A DNA stretch of 64,000 nt from Acidobacteriota bacterium (GCA_018268755.1 JAFDVW010000020.1:26997-90996), one strand, 5' to 3'. Counted from the first letter of the stretch, positions 40,623 through 50,192 are shown. Numbers and translations: made by a program. Notes: generated by a model from the sequence alone, not told the origin.

Positions 40623-41150
40623 ATGTTTCCCGGTACGCATGTTTTGCTGGGGATCGCGCTGCGCACAGCGGTGGTTTACGCCATTGTCCTGCTAGGGGTT
40701 CGTCTCAGCGGCAAGCGTGAGGTCGGGCAGATGACTCCGTTCGACCTCACCCTGCTGCTTCTGATCAGCAATTCCGTACAAAATGCCATGACCGGACCGG
40801 ACACTTCGCTGGCCGGCGGCGCCGTGGCCGCCGTCACGCTGCTGCTTCTGAACTATGCGGTGGCGGAGCTGGCCGGCGGCAATCGCCGCTTCCGCCGCTT
40901 TGTGCAAGGCCAACCCAGCCTGCTGATCCATGATGGGCAAATCATCGCCTCGCACATGGCCAAAGAACATGTCAGCATGGATGAGCTGCAGACCGCCTTG
41001 CGTGAGCATGGCATCGCCACCTACCATGATGTGGCCATGGCGGTGCTGGAAGTGGATGGCTCCATCAGCTTCCTGAAGTACGACGAGATTGCTCCCACCA
41101 GCAAGAGCCACCTGGCCCATCATCGCCGGATCATCAAGAAGCAGGAATAA
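40623..41150 (+). CDS. DUF421 / YetF-like membrane protein
   Basis: The protein has 175 residues with three N-terminal transmembrane segments (7-85). The YetF signature is RLSGKREVGQMTPFDLTLLLLISNSVQNAM, seen in parts. The soluble C-terminal domain has GQPSLLIHDGQIIASHMAKEHVSMDEL and a final beta segment (VAMAVLEVDGSISFLK). Family members in Bacillus affect spore lipid handling; elsewhere the role is unknown. Confidence 0.82.
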   Translation: MFPGTHVLLGIALRTAVVYAIVLLGVRLSGKREVGQMTPFDLTLLLLISNSVQNAMTGPDTSLAGGAVAAVTLLLLNYAVAELAGGNRRFRRFVQGQPSLLIHDGQIIASHMAKEHVSMDELQTALREHGIATYHDVAMAVLEVDGSISFLKYDEIAPTSKSHLAHHRRIIKKQE

Positions 41151-41196
41151 GCTCTTCCCGGATCTGTAGGTCCCGGGAGATAGCAGAACGACCCGG

Positions 41197-41236
41197 CGAC
41201 GGCCGCTCTCGGCCGTCGGGGTGAGGGGCGCTCACC
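41197..41236 (-). repeat. Double-hairpin repeat GGTGAGC/CGACGG, copy 2 (inverted)
   Basis: CGACGGCCG-CTCT-CGGCCGTCG (41197-41218) is a perfect 9-bp stem, followed by GGTGAG ... CTCACC (41220-41236) and then AATATTGAAATTTTG. This is the reverse complement of the arrangement at 32030-32069. It lies at the 3' ends of two convergent genes and could act as a bidirectional terminator. Confidence 0.6.
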
Positions 41237-41269
41237 TAATAATATTGAAATTTTGAACCGCAGAATGCG

Positions 41270-41884
41270 TTACTTCACCAGCTCCAGTGGCACGGCCTGG
41301 TCATAAGCATAGATCCGGACCTTGAGCGATTTGCGTGCATTGAACTCATCCATCGTCACCGGAAAGCTGACAATAACCGTGCCTTGGGCGTCCGCCTCGG
41401 GAAGGATCTTGTCTTCCATCTTCAATCCCGGGAGCGCGTGCGCCTTGAGCGCCGGGAAAGCCTGAAAGTACCGGTCAAAGTCGCTGGCGGAAGCGGCATC
41501 GTCTTTAAATTGCTTACCTGCGCTTTCGATTTCCGCCTCCATATTGTGGATCCAAAATGGCTTCTTGCCGCCATTGTGGAAGGCCACGTTGATGGCGACC
41601 AGCACCATGTGCTGGTCCGGCACCTCGACCGCCGCCACTTCTTGAATCGATCCGCTGGCCGGAGAACGATGCGGCTGCAGCACCAACCAGACACCTACGA
41701 TCAGCAGAATCAACGCCACGCCAATCCCAACGATCTTGACCGGCGGCAAGTTTTTCTTGGCCGTGCCGAATTCCTCGCCAATGTCGAATGGCAGGGGGGA
41801 CGCGGGCGGCTCAGAAGCCGGCGCTGCCGAACCGGGTTTGGGGGGAAGGAGCGAGGGCGGCAGTAAGGGATCATTCTGGGACAT
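41270..41884 (-). CDS. Single-pass membrane protein of unknown function
   Basis: The protein has 204 residues from the ATG at 41884. A proline-rich cytoplasmic segment (1-45, PPSLLPPKPGSAAPASEPPASP) precedes one transmembrane helix (about 50-70: VKIVGIGVALILLIVGVWLVL) and an extracytoplasmic beta domain (80-204: MVLVAINVAFHNGGKKPFWIHNMEAEIE, GTVIVSFPVTMDEFNARKSLKVRIYAYD). The beta domain looks like a DUF4352/immunoglobulin-like ligand domain. Function unknown. Confidence 0.6.
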   Translation of the reverse strand: MSQNDPLLPPSLLPPKPGSAAPASEPPASPLPFDIGEEFGTAKKNLPPVKIVGIGVALILLIVGVWLVLQPHRSPASGSIQEVAAVEVPDQHMVLVAINVAFHNGGKKPFWIHNMEAEIESAGKQFKDDAASASDFDRYFQAFPALKAHALPGLKMEDKILPEADAQGTVIVSFPVTMDEFNARKSLKVRIYAYDQAVPLELVK

Positions 41885-42031
41885 AGAAAACCTCGGCACG
41901 ATTCTAATCCGGTTGGCTGGAAAATTCGCGCAATCCACTCTTACTGCGGATGCCGGCAAGCAATTTAGGGTTGCTGACCCAGCCCCGCGCCCGTATTCTG
42001 CTAGCTCCCATTAATATTCCGGGAGGGATGC

Positions 42032-43318
42032 ATGAATCGTTTTTGGCGAGGATTTGTCGGCTCACTGTTGTTGCTCTCCGGCATTGCGCTTTGCGCGCAA
42101 TCGGCCGCGCCCACCGCTGCGGTACGGGCGGGGCGCCTGATTGATGTGCGCAGCGGCCAGGTGGCCAACGATGTTTACATCGTGTTGGCCAAGGACCGCA
42201 TCGTGCGCATTGCCGCCAGCGCTCCGGCCGGCCTGCCGGTCATTGACCTCTCCCGCTATACCGTCGTCCCGGGCCTGATCGATTCGCACGCCCATCTGCT
42301 GGGCAATCCTAAAGACCAGTCCTCCACCTCGGGGCTGCGCATGTCGTCGGCACAAAAGGTGCTTTGGGGGGTGCACAATTTGCAGACTTGGCTCGACCAC
42401 GGTTTCACCGCCTTGCGCGACGCCTGTGAATCCGATTCGGGATATGGGCAGTTTGCCCTACGTGACAGCGTCGAGAAGGGACTGGTTCGCGGTCCCCGGA
42501 TTGTCTCCGCAGGAAGCTGCGTTTCGCTTACCGGCGGTCATGGCGACGGCAACGTTCTGGCCCCGGATTCAGGTTTGGCCGAGGGCCCGAACATTGCCGA
42601 TACCGTCGACGACATCGGTCGCGTGGTGCGGCGCGATATTAAATACGGCGCCGACTGGATCAAGCTGATGGCCACCGGCGGCGTCATGGACCCCATCAGT
42701 GATTATCGTGTCCAGGAACTTAGCGAAGCGCAGATGGCCAAGGCAGTCGAGGTGGCCCATCGGGCAGGGAAGAAAGTGATGGCCCATGCGGAAGGATCGG
42801 AAGGAATCAAGGCTGCCGTCCGTGCCGGAGTGGATTCCATTGAGCACGGCACCGTGCTCGATGAAGAAGGCGCCAGGCTTATGGAAGAGCACGGCACCTG
42901 GCTGGTGCCGACGCTTTACTGCTTCCAGCATGATATGGAGACGGGCCTTTCCCAGGGCCGCGATCCGGTCAGTTTCGCTAAGGGCGTAGCCATCATGAAG
43001 GAACAAGGCCCGGCCTTTCAGCGGGCGGTGGCCCATCATCTGAAGATCGCCTATGGCCTGGACGATGATCCTGATTATGTTTCCAAAGAGTTTGGCGCGC
43101 TGGTACGCGGCGGCCTCACACCTCTCGAGGCATTACGCGCTGCCACCATCAATGGCGCGGAGCTTACCGGGCGCATCCAGGATATCGGTACTCTCGAGCC
43201 CGGCAAATTCGCCGACATCGTGGCCGTGGATGGCGATCCCTTGAGCGACATTACCGTGATGGAAAAAGTGGTCTTCGTGATGAAAGGCGGAGAGACCATC
43301 AAAAGCCCGGCAAAATAG
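42032..43318 (+). CDS. Exported amidohydrolase (imidazolonepropionase/prolidase-like)
   Basis: The protein has 428 residues, starts behind GGGAGGG and has a signal peptide ending LCAQS. The amidohydrolase metal motif is DSHAHLLG near residue 87. A Lys in GADWIKLMATGG is probably the carboxylated bridging residue, followed by histidines in KKVMAHAEG and SIEHGTVLDEEG. The C-terminal DIGTLEPGKFADIVAVDGDP closes the beta sandwich. Related enzymes hydrolyse cyclic imides or X-Pro and X-Arg/Lys dipeptides. The substrate is open. Confidence 0.85.
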   Translation: MNRFWRGFVGSLLLLSGIALCAQSAAPTAAVRAGRLIDVRSGQVANDVYIVLAKDRIVRIAASAPAGLPVIDLSRYTVVPGLIDSHAHLLGNPKDQSSTSGLRMSSAQKVLWGVHNLQTWLDHGFTALRDACESDSGYGQFALRDSVEKGLVRGPRIVSAGSCVSLTGGHGDGNVLAPDSGLAEGPNIADTVDDIGRVVRRDIKYGADWIKLMATGGVMDPISDYRVQELSEAQMAKAVEVAHRAGKKVMAHAEGSEGIKAAVRAGVDSIEHGTVLDEEGARLMEEHGTWLVPTLYCFQHDMETGLSQGRDPVSFAKGVAIMKEQGPAFQRAVAHHLKIAYGLDDDPDYVSKEFGALVRGGLTPLEALRAATINGAELTGRIQDIGTLEPGKFADIVAVDGDPLSDITVMEKVVFVMKGGETIKSPAK

Positions 43319-43379
43319 AAAGACTTACACTCTCCACATACCTCGCCTGGCCGCGGGGCGCTTAGCCGCGCAATCAGTA

Positions 43380-44231
43380 TTACGGCATCTTGGCGGGCAG
43401 CTTTTCCCGCAATAAATCTTCCACGTCTCCAATCTTTTCGCCCAGCAAATTGATCTTGCGCGCCAGGCCCTGAATGTCGGAGGCCGCACGGCGATTGACC
43501 TCATAGTCCAGTTCGCTGCGCAGACGATCTTTGGTGTCCTGCCGGTTCTGGCTCATCATGATGACCGGCGCCTGGATGGCTGCTAGCATGGAGAGGAAAA
43601 GGTTCAGCAGAATAAAGGGATACGGGTCCCAGGTAATGTTCTGCCAAAAAATATTGATGGACGCGTACGTGAGCAGCACTACCAGGAAGCTGAGGATGAA
43701 GGCCCAGGAACCGCCGAAGTGGGCGACGGAATCCGCCACTCGCTCGCCCCAGCTGGCCTCTTCTTCGATGATCTCATTGGCATTGCGATTGGCGCGGACC
43801 CGCACCAGCTGTTGCGAAGCGTGAAATTGCCGCCCCAGCACGGTGAGCATATCCATGCCGGCCATGGGCTTGCGCTCCAGCAGGACGGCAATATCGTGTC
43901 GGTCTACTTCCAGACAGACGGTCTCTTCGAGCGCGATGGCGTCGGTCTGGTGCGGCGTCTGCTCCAGCATGGAAGCGAAGCCAAAAAATTCTCCCACCGA
44001 AGGCTCGTCCACGATGACTTCCTGATTGTCCTGATCGACCGTGGTCACCCGTACCCGGCCGGAAACCATGACATAGGCCTGCCCGCCGGCATCATTTATT
44101 TTGTAGATGCGCTGGCGCGGGGTGAAGGTCTTGAGTTCCACCTGTCCCGCCAGGACGCAGGTTTCTTCTTCATCCAGCAGGGCAAAGAGAGGGACTTGCT
44201 TCAGAATTTCCGGGCTACACGCCATGGCCAT
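43380..44231 (-). CDS. Cyclic nucleotide-binding domain plus DUF1003 membrane protein
   Basis: The protein has 283 residues. Residues 8-125 form a CRP-type cNMP-binding domain (VPLFALLDEEETCVLAGQV, YVMVSGRVRV, VGEFFGFASMLEQTPH). The DUF1003 part (150-283) has two transmembrane helices (WAFILSFLVVLLTYASINIFW, PYPFILLNLFLSMLAAIQAPVIMMSQNRQ) and a helical cytoplasmic tail. Ligand binding would thus be joined to a membrane domain of unknown role. The phosphate-binding cassette is imperfect, so the ligand may not be cAMP. Confidence 0.85.
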   Translation of the reverse strand: MAMACSPEILKQVPLFALLDEEETCVLAGQVELKTFTPRQRIYKINDAGGQAYVMVSGRVRVTTVDQDNQEVIVDEPSVGEFFGFASMLEQTPHQTDAIALEETVCLEVDRHDIAVLLERKPMAGMDMLTVLGRQFHASQQLVRVRANRNANEIIEEEASWGERVADSVAHFGGSWAFILSFLVVLLTYASINIFWQNITWDPYPFILLNLFLSMLAAIQAPVIMMSQNRQDTKDRLRSELDYEVNRRAASDIQGLARKINLLGEKIGDVEDLLREKLPAKMP

Positions 44232-44317
44232 ACCTCGATATCCAGGAATATTGGAAACTGAGATTACACAAGGTCAGGGAAGGGCCACAAGAGTGTGGCC
44301 TGCTTCCTGCCTAGATT

Positions 44318-46087
44318 TCACGCTACATTCACATCTTTCGTCGCGGGCCAGTGGTGTTTCATGGCCTTGGCGAATTTCTGCACCGGCAGCGTATTGAGGA
44401 CGTCATCCCGGGTAAGCCAGGCGCGCCGGGCCTGCAGGATGCCGTAATGGATCTTCTCCATGTGCGAAGTGTGGTGGGAGTCGGTATTGATGACGATCTT
44501 TACGCCGTGTTGCTTGGCCAGGCGCAGATGGCGGTCGTTCAAGTCAAGGCGGTCCGGATAGGCGTTCAGCTCCATGGCCACTTTCTTTTGCGCGGCGGCC
44601 TTGATCACCGCCTCGATGTCCAAGGGATACGCATCGCGGCGCAAGAGCAGGCGGCCGGTGGGATGGCCGATCAGGGAAGTATTGGGATTTTCCACCGCTT
44701 TGAGCAGCCGGTCGGTCATCTCGGCCGCACTCTGATTGAAGTGCGAGTGCACGCTGGCGATGACCAGATCCATCTGCTCCAGGACGGAGTCGGATAGGTC
44801 CAGGGTCCCGTCGCCGAGAATATCCACTTCAATTCCGGCGAAGATCCGGATGCCCTCAATCTGCTCGTTGGCTTTGTGGATGCGCGCAATGTGCTCCACC
44901 GCTCGTTTGTCATCCAGGCCATTGGCGAAGGCCAGGTTCTTGGAGTGGTCGGTGATGGCCATGTATTTGTAGCCGCGTTCTTTGGCGGCTTCGGCCATCT
45001 CTTCGATGGTGTTGCGTCCGTCGGTTTCGACGGTGTGCATGTGCACGTCGCCTTGCAGGTCCTTTTGCTCAATCAGCCCGGGCAGGGTGTGTTTTTCCGC
45101 GGCGTCAATTTCGCCGAGGTTCTCCCGCATCTCCGGCGCGATATAGTCCAGCTTGAGCTTGGCGTAGATTTCCTCTTCGCTTTTGGCGGCCACCGGCTTG
45201 CCCGTTTCGAGACTAGCCAGACTGTATTCGTTCAGCGTGTAACCCATCTTGAGCGCACGTTGCCGCAGAGCTACGTTGTGCGCCTTGGAGCCGGTGAAGT
45301 ACTGCATGGCCGCGCCAAAAGATTCCGGCGGCAGCAAGCGCACATCCACCTGCATGCCACCGCGCAGGCGGAAGCTGACTTTGTTCTCGCCGCTGGCAAT
45401 CACATCCATCAATCCGGGCAGCTGGATGACGTGTGCAATTAACTCCTGCCGGGTGGCATCGTCGCAGCAGGCTTTGCCCGTGACCAGAATGTCTAAATCG
45501 CCTACCGTCTCGCGCCCGCGCCGCAGCGAGCCGGCGGGTGTGATCTTCTCCACCCCGGGAAAATCTTTTAGATGGGCAATGATCTTCTCCGCCTCGCGTT
45601 CGGCGGCGTCAATGAGAAAGCGTCCCGCTATGCGGCGATAGTCTTCAATCGCCTTGAGCAGCTTCTGCTCCTGCTTTTCGCCCATGCGGGGCAGTTCACG
45701 GATCTTGCCCTCCCGCGCCAGTTTCTCCACGCCCTCCACATCGGAGACTTGATATGCGCTCCAGATCAGGGCAATCGTCTTCGGACCCAGTCCCTGGATC
45801 TTCAAAAGCTCGAGCATGGATGGACGATATTTCTTGAGCAGCTCGGCATGCAGGGTTAGCCGCCCCTCGCGGAACATCTCCTGCAAGTTGGTCAGCATGC
45901 CTTTCCCGATGCCCTGAATGGCCAGCACCTGCTTGGGCTCCCCGATCAGGTCGGCAATCTGTTGCGGATAGGCTTCAATGGCCTCGGCGGCGTTGCGGTA
46001 AGAGCGAATGCGGAAAGAATCGCCGCCATCAATTTCCAGTAGGTCGGCGGTTTCGTAAAGGATGCCGGCGATCGATTTATTGTCCAT
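44318..46087 (-). CDS. polX: DNA polymerase X family protein with PHP domain
   Basis: The protein has 589 residues. The N-terminal 8-kDa-like domain has helix-hairpin-helix motifs (IQGIGKGMLTNLQEM, IQGLGPKTIALIW). The nucleotidyltransferase palm has TVGDLDILVTG. The C-terminal PHP domain starts DVHMHTVETDGRNTIEEM and has MAITDHSKNLAFANGL, VIASVHSHF and NTDSHH for its metal-dependent 3'-5' exonuclease or phosphatase. It acts in base-excision or gap-filling repair. Confidence 0.94.
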   Translation of the reverse strand: MDNKSIAGILYETADLLEIDGGDSFRIRSYRNAAEAIEAYPQQIADLIGEPKQVLAIQGIGKGMLTNLQEMFREGRLTLHAELLKKYRPSMLELLKIQGLGPKTIALIWSAYQVSDVEGVEKLAREGKIRELPRMGEKQEQKLLKAIEDYRRIAGRFLIDAAEREAEKIIAHLKDFPGVEKITPAGSLRRGRETVGDLDILVTGKACCDDATRQELIAHVIQLPGLMDVIASGENKVSFRLRGGMQVDVRLLPPESFGAAMQYFTGSKAHNVALRQRALKMGYTLNEYSLASLETGKPVAAKSEEEIYAKLKLDYIAPEMRENLGEIDAAEKHTLPGLIEQKDLQGDVHMHTVETDGRNTIEEMAEAAKERGYKYMAITDHSKNLAFANGLDDKRAVEHIARIHKANEQIEGIRIFAGIEVDILGDGTLDLSDSVLEQMDLVIASVHSHFNQSAAEMTDRLLKAVENPNTSLIGHPTGRLLLRRDAYPLDIEAVIKAAAQKKVAMELNAYPDRLDLNDRHLRLAKQHGVKIVINTDSHHTSHMEKIHYGILQARRAWLTRDDVLNTLPVQKFAKAMKHHWPATKDVNVA

Positions 46088-46246
46088 GCGAAGATCAGCT
46101 TAAACAAATTTGAGGGAGAAGCGCCAGCGGCTATCCGGCACTTGTCAGCAAAAATTGGCAATAGCGGGAGTAAGAAAATTGCCTGGATTCGGGCGAGGAC
46201 ACTACTCCATGGGGCTGGGAAGAAGAGCACCTGCGGGTCTTAACGG

Positions 46247-46456
46247 CTAACTGGCTTTGGTCACGTTCGCAGCTTGCGGGCCTTTCTGCCCCTGAATAAT
46301 TTCAAACTCCACCGCGTCGCCTTCCTGCAGGCTCTTGTATCCTTCCGCGGTAATGGCGCTGTAATGAACGAAGACATCCGGCCCATCGTCACGTCCGATG
46401 AAACCATATCCCTTCGCGTTATTAAACCACTTCACCGTACCTTTCAAACGTTCCAC
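46247..46456 (-). CDS. Cold-shock-domain protein
   Basis: The protein has 69 residues. RNP1 KGYGFIGRD and RNP2 VFVHYSAI are intact in a full five-strand OB fold (GTVKWFNNAKGYGFI, FEIIQGQKGPQAANVTK). It binds single-stranded nucleic acid as an RNA chaperone; whether it is cold-induced cannot be told. The start codon is GTG behind GAGGGGGG. Gene stands alone. Confidence 0.95.
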   Translation of the reverse strand: MERLKGTVKWFNNAKGYGFIGRDDGPDVFVHYSAITAEGYKSLQEGDAVEFEIIQGQKGPQAANVTKAS

Positions 46457-46564
46457 GTACGCCCCCCTCGGGCACGCTTCCTAACCGGGAAGCAAAACCC
46501 TCCAATGGCACACATTGTGCGACTGGTCCAGGACACTGTCAAGAAAGGAACGCGGGCGGAGGGC

Positions 46565-47155
46565 CTATTTTTCCCGTTTGGTGACGGCCTTCTGCTGGGC
46601 CAGCCAGAGCACTCCCGAAATGGTTTTGGCGTCCTGAATCTTGTTCTGCACCACCATGCGGACCGCCTGGGAGAGCGGCACAAAACTCACCTGAATGACC
46701 TCATCGGCTTCGGGCTGGGCCGCGCCGGGGCGCAGTCCCGTGGCCAGAAAAATGGACATAGCCTCCGCTACAAACCCGGGGCTGGCCCAGAAGCGCAGGA
46801 TCCGCCGCCAATGCCGCGCGGAGTAGCCGGTTTCTTCCCGCAGCTCGCGCTTGGCGGCCGCCAGTTCCTTTTCGCCCTCGTCGATACGGCCGGCGGGCAG
46901 CTCCCAAAGATAGCGCTCCGCCGCATGGCGGTATTGCCGTTCCAGCAGGATCAAGGGATCACGGGAGCTACGGCTGTCATCGACCGCCAGCACCACGATG
47001 GAGCCGGTATGCCGGACAATGTCGCGGCGGGCGCGTACCCCGCTGGGTTCCAGCACCTGGTCTGTGGTTACCCAGAAGGCGGGCCCGCGATAGGCGGGCT
47101 TGGAGGAAAGAACACGAGCTTTCTGGCGCGAGCTTGCGGGAGATTTCTTGGCCAT
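46565..47155 (-). CDS. NUDIX hydrolase, ADP-ribose pyrophosphatase-like
   Basis: The protein has 196 residues from the ATG at 47155. The N-terminal ~30 residues are basic (MAKKSPASSRQKARVL). The Nudix box is complete in GRIDEGEKELAAAKRELREETGY, here given in two parts: GRIDEG and AAKRELREETGY. The preceding ELPAG and following GFVAEAMSIFLA fit the ADP-ribose/nucleoside-diphosphate-sugar class. It would hydrolyse ADP-ribose to AMP and ribose 5-phosphate. Confidence 0.88.
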   Translation of the reverse strand: MAKKSPASSRQKARVLSSKPAYRGPAFWVTTDQVLEPSGVRARRDIVRHTGSIVVLAVDDSRSSRDPLILLERQYRHAAERYLWELPAGRIDEGEKELAAAKRELREETGYSARHWRRILRFWASPGFVAEAMSIFLATGLRPGAAQPEADEVIQVSFVPLSQAVRMVVQNKIQDAKTISGVLWLAQQKAVTKREK

Positions 47156-47276
47156 ACCAACACTATAAGGGACAAGGCACACGGATGACGCTCCCAGTAC
47201 CAAAAGCAGAACGCCACCGTGGTTCGTTCCTCCGGCCGCAGGCCATGCCTGGCGGTGCCTCTGTTATTCTGCGGCC

Positions 47277-48131
47277 ATGGCCAGGAAGCCATCGCTCACT
47301 CTGATTGGGCCGGGGCGTCTGGGCCAGGCCCTGGCGCGGGCCTTGCGGCTCGCGGGTTATACCGTGCCCGAAATTATTGCCCGCTCCTCCTCTGGCTCCC
47401 AGCGGCGGGCGCACGTTTTGGCGAAAAGCGCGCAGGCCCGCGTGGCCACCTTGCCGGGTGCGAAATTTGACGCGGATTGCATCTGGATCTGCGTGCCCGA
47501 CCGGGAAATTACCGGGGTCGCCCGAGAAATGGCTGAGCGGGAACATTGGCGTGGAAAGTTTGTCTTTCACGCCAGCGGCGCGTTGACCAGCGATGAGCTG
47601 GATGTCCTGCGCCGGTGTGGGGCCAGCGTGGCTTCGGTCCATCCCCTGATGACGTTTGTGGCGAAGTCTATTCCGCCGCTATCCGGCGTGCCGTTTGGCA
47701 TAGAAGGGGACCGGCCGGCAGTGACGCTTGCCCGGCGGGTAGTGCGCAATTTGGGAGGAATTCCGTTTCCCGTCCGAAGAGAGAAGAAGGCGGCCTACCA
47801 TGCCTGGGGCGCGTTTGCCTCGCCCCTTTTGCTGGCGACGCTGGTCACGGCCGAGCAGGTAGCACAACAGGCTGGGATCCCAGCCCGCGAAGCCCGCAAA
47901 AAGGTCCTGCCGATCGTGCGGCAGACGCTGGCCAACTATGCCAGGCTGGGGCCGGCTGGAGCGTTCAGTGGGCCTATTGTGCGGGGAGATGACGAAACGG
48001 TCCGTCGCCACTTGCAAGTTCTACCGGCGGAAGCGCGGCACGTCTACACCGCCTTGGCCCACGCAGCGCTTCGCTATTTGCCCTCTCGCAATCAAGCCGC
48101 ATTACGTCGCGCGCTTACCCTGCGGGGCTGA
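47277..48131 (+). CDS. Rossmann-like DUF2520 protein
   Basis: The protein has 284 residues. The NAD(P)-binding motif LIGPGRLGQALARALRLAGY is at the N-terminus, VWICVPDREI-like WICVPDREITG at about 63, and the C-terminal all-helical domain (from about 165) carries AAYHAWGAFASPLLLATLVTAEQVAQQAG and GPIVRGDDETVRRHL, the usual DUF2520 features. Relatives are F420- or NADP-dependent reductases near pantothenate genes in some genomes; here there are none. Its end overlaps the convergent gene by 30 nt. Confidence 0.82.
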   Translation: MARKPSLTLIGPGRLGQALARALRLAGYTVPEIIARSSSGSQRRAHVLAKSAQARVATLPGAKFDADCIWICVPDREITGVAREMAEREHWRGKFVFHASGALTSDELDVLRRCGASVASVHPLMTFVAKSIPPLSGVPFGIEGDRPAVTLARRVVRNLGGIPFPVRREKKAAYHAWGAFASPLLLATLVTAEQVAQQAGIPAREARKKVLPIVRQTLANYARLGPAGAFSGPIVRGDDETVRRHLQVLPAEARHVYTALAHAALRYLPSRNQAALRRALTLRG

Positions 48132-49040
48132 ACTTTCGGGATGGGGGGATTGGTCGATATAGCTGGGCAGGCCGGCGTCCCTCGCCGCCACCTGGGAAAT
48201 AGCCGACCAGTCGAGCGCTCCGCCGCCGTGGGCCAGGAGATTGAGAAAGCGGTCGCGCACCAGGCTGGCCAGCGGCAACGGCACGCGCAGTTCTTCGCCG
48301 GCCGCCAACGCCAGGCGAACGTCTTTCAATCCCAGGAGTGCGGCAAAGCCCGCCGGCTCAAACTTCTGGTCGACGATCAGCCCACCGTAAGTCTTATAGA
48401 CCGGCGCGTTGAACAGAGTAGAGGTAAGAAACTCGAAATACGCGCGCTGGTCCACGCCGCCCTTGCCCACCAGGGCCAAAGCTTCGCTGCAGGATTCGAT
48501 CAGCGCACCAATCAGGAAATTGCCGCTTACCTTGACCAGATTGGCAGCCGAAGCTTTGTCGCCGAAGCGAAAGGTCCTTTGGCCGATGCTGTCGAACAGA
48601 GGAGAGCAGGCTTCGACCGCGCCCGGCTCTCCCGCCGCCACTACAAACAGCTTGGCGGCCGCGGCCGCTTCCGGGCGCCCAAACACCGGGGCGGACACGA
48701 AGCGCTGTCCCCGCTGGGCATGGGCCTCCGCCATCTTGTCGGCAAGGGCCACGCTGATCGTGCTGCAGGAAATATGAATGGCCCCTGGCGAGAGGCGGGC
48801 CACGATAGCGTTTTCCCCAAACACCACGCTCTCCAGAGCATGATCATCGGCCAGCATGGTGAAGACAACGTCTCCCCCGCAGGCATCGGCCACTTGCTCA
48901 CCCACTCGCGCGCCCTGCGCGGCCAGCGTCTCTGCCTTCCTGGAGGTCCGGTTGTAGACCGTGACTTCGTGGCCTGCCTTGAGCAGATTGGCCGCCATGG
49001 GCAGGCCCATGTTGCCCAGTCCAATAAAGCCGACTTTCAT
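48102..49040 (-). CDS. NAD(P)-dependent beta-hydroxyacid dehydrogenase
   Basis: The protein has 312 residues. The N-terminal signature FIGLGNMGLPMAANLLKAGH defines the 3-hydroxyisobutyrate dehydrogenase family. FSAPVFGRPEAAAAAKLFVVAAGE-like RFVSAPVFGRPEAAAA follows, with the catalytic Lys in SAANLVKVSGNFLIGALIESCSEALAL. It would oxidise a short 3-hydroxyacid or reduce a semialdehyde. A C-terminal tail of ~10 residues overlaps the convergent DUF2520 gene. AGGGAG precedes the start. Confidence 0.88.
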   Translation of the reverse strand: MKVGFIGLGNMGLPMAANLLKAGHEVTVYNRTSRKAETLAAQGARVGEQVADACGGDVVFTMLADDHALESVVFGENAIVARLSPGAIHISCSTISVALADKMAEAHAQRGQRFVSAPVFGRPEAAAAAKLFVVAAGEPGAVEACSPLFDSIGQRTFRFGDKASAANLVKVSGNFLIGALIESCSEALALVGKGGVDQRAYFEFLTSTLFNAPVYKTYGGLIVDQKFEPAGFAALLGLKDVRLALAAGEELRVPLPLASLVRDRFLNLLAHGGGALDWSAISQVAARDAGLPSYIDQSPHPESSAPQGKRAT

Positions 49041-49169
49041 GAGGTGTTCTCCCTGAAGGATGTGAAAGTGCCGATCGAAAGATTTTGGATGCCAGTGGGA
49101 AGCCAGAAGATTCGCGGTGATGTGGAAACTGGGGCTGGCGTGCTGGATCGCGGCCAGCGCCGCGACCGC

Positions 49170-50066
49170 CTACTTCTTTCTCTCGACCAGAAAATGGGCC
49201 AGCGATTTCAGGATTTCGGCGCGCCCCCCAAAGCTATGCAACGCCTCGCCGGCTTCCTGTACCAGAGAGTCGGCTTTCCTGATGGACTCTTCGATTCCGA
49301 ATAGCGCGGGATACGTTGCCTTTTCCGAGGTCAGATCTTTCCCCGCGGTCTTACCCAATTGCTCCGAGGTTTGGGTCACATCCAGAACATCGTCCACGAT
49401 CTGAAAAGCCAGGCCAATGGATTGCCCGAATTTTCGTAGATGGGCAACCGCATCCTCGCTGGCTCCCGCATAGAGCCCGCCACTCACCACGCTGGCCGTA
49501 ATTAGCGCCGCCGTTTTGGAGCGATGGATGTACTCCAGCATTTTCACATCCGGCTTGGTGTGTTCGGCTTCCAGGTCCACCACCTGGCCGCCGATCATGC
49601 CGTCAATGGTGCCGGTGCCACGGGCAATTTCCTCGATGATGCGCACCCGCACTTCGGCCGGGCACTGTAAGCGGGCCAGTACTTCGTAGGCCTGGGTCTG
49701 CAAAGCGTCTCCCGCCAAAATGGCAATAGCTTCCCCGAAAGCCTTATGGCAGGTGGGGCGGCCGCGGCGCAAATCGTCATTGTCGAGGGCGGGCAGATCG
49801 TCATGGATCAGGGAGTAGGTGTGCAGCATCTCCAGCGCGGCGCCCACTTCCTCAATTCCCGCCGGCAAGGTTCCGGCAAGTTGTGGCCCGGCGACCATGC
49901 GCCCTGCTTCAATGCAGAGAATCGGCCGCAGGCGCTTGCCTCCGGCGAACACGCTATGGCGCATCGCCTGATGGATCGAGGTCGGGTGCTGGGTGGCTGC
50001 GGGCAAAAGCCGCTCCAGGGCGGAGTCGGTGGTTTCCTGGCCTTCCTGCAAGGTTTTTTTCAGCAT
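49170..50066 (-). CDS. ispA: Short-chain polyprenyl diphosphate synthase (farnesyl/geranylgeranyl)
   Basis: The protein has 298 residues. The first aspartate-rich motif is in HTYSLIHDDLPALDNDDLRRGRP, and the second is FQIVDDVLDVTQT. GGKRLRP and KTAALITASVVSGG also match. A bulky residue pair before the first DDxxD suggests C15-C20 product length, so the number of carbons is uncertain. It condenses IPP with allylic diphosphates. In many bacteria it follows xseB; here a receiver-like gene stands between. Confidence 0.93.
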   Translation of the reverse strand: MLKKTLQEGQETTDSALERLLPAATQHPTSIHQAMRHSVFAGGKRLRPILCIEAGRMVAGPQLAGTLPAGIEEVGAALEMLHTYSLIHDDLPALDNDDLRRGRPTCHKAFGEAIAILAGDALQTQAYEVLARLQCPAEVRVRIIEEIARGTGTIDGMIGGQVVDLEAEHTKPDVKMLEYIHRSKTAALITASVVSGGLYAGASEDAVAHLRKFGQSIGLAFQIVDDVLDVTQTSEQLGKTAGKDLTSEKATYPALFGIEESIRKADSLVQEAGEALHSFGGRAEILKSLAHFLVERKK

Positions 50067-50192
50067 GCGAACGATGAGTATAGCAAGCCGGGAAGGGGTC
50101 CGCGACGGTCCCCAAAACTTGACGCCAGACAGAACTTCGGCGCAGCATGCCAGGCCGCACCTCTCCTCTGCGCAAGGCCGCGTAGCCGCCGC

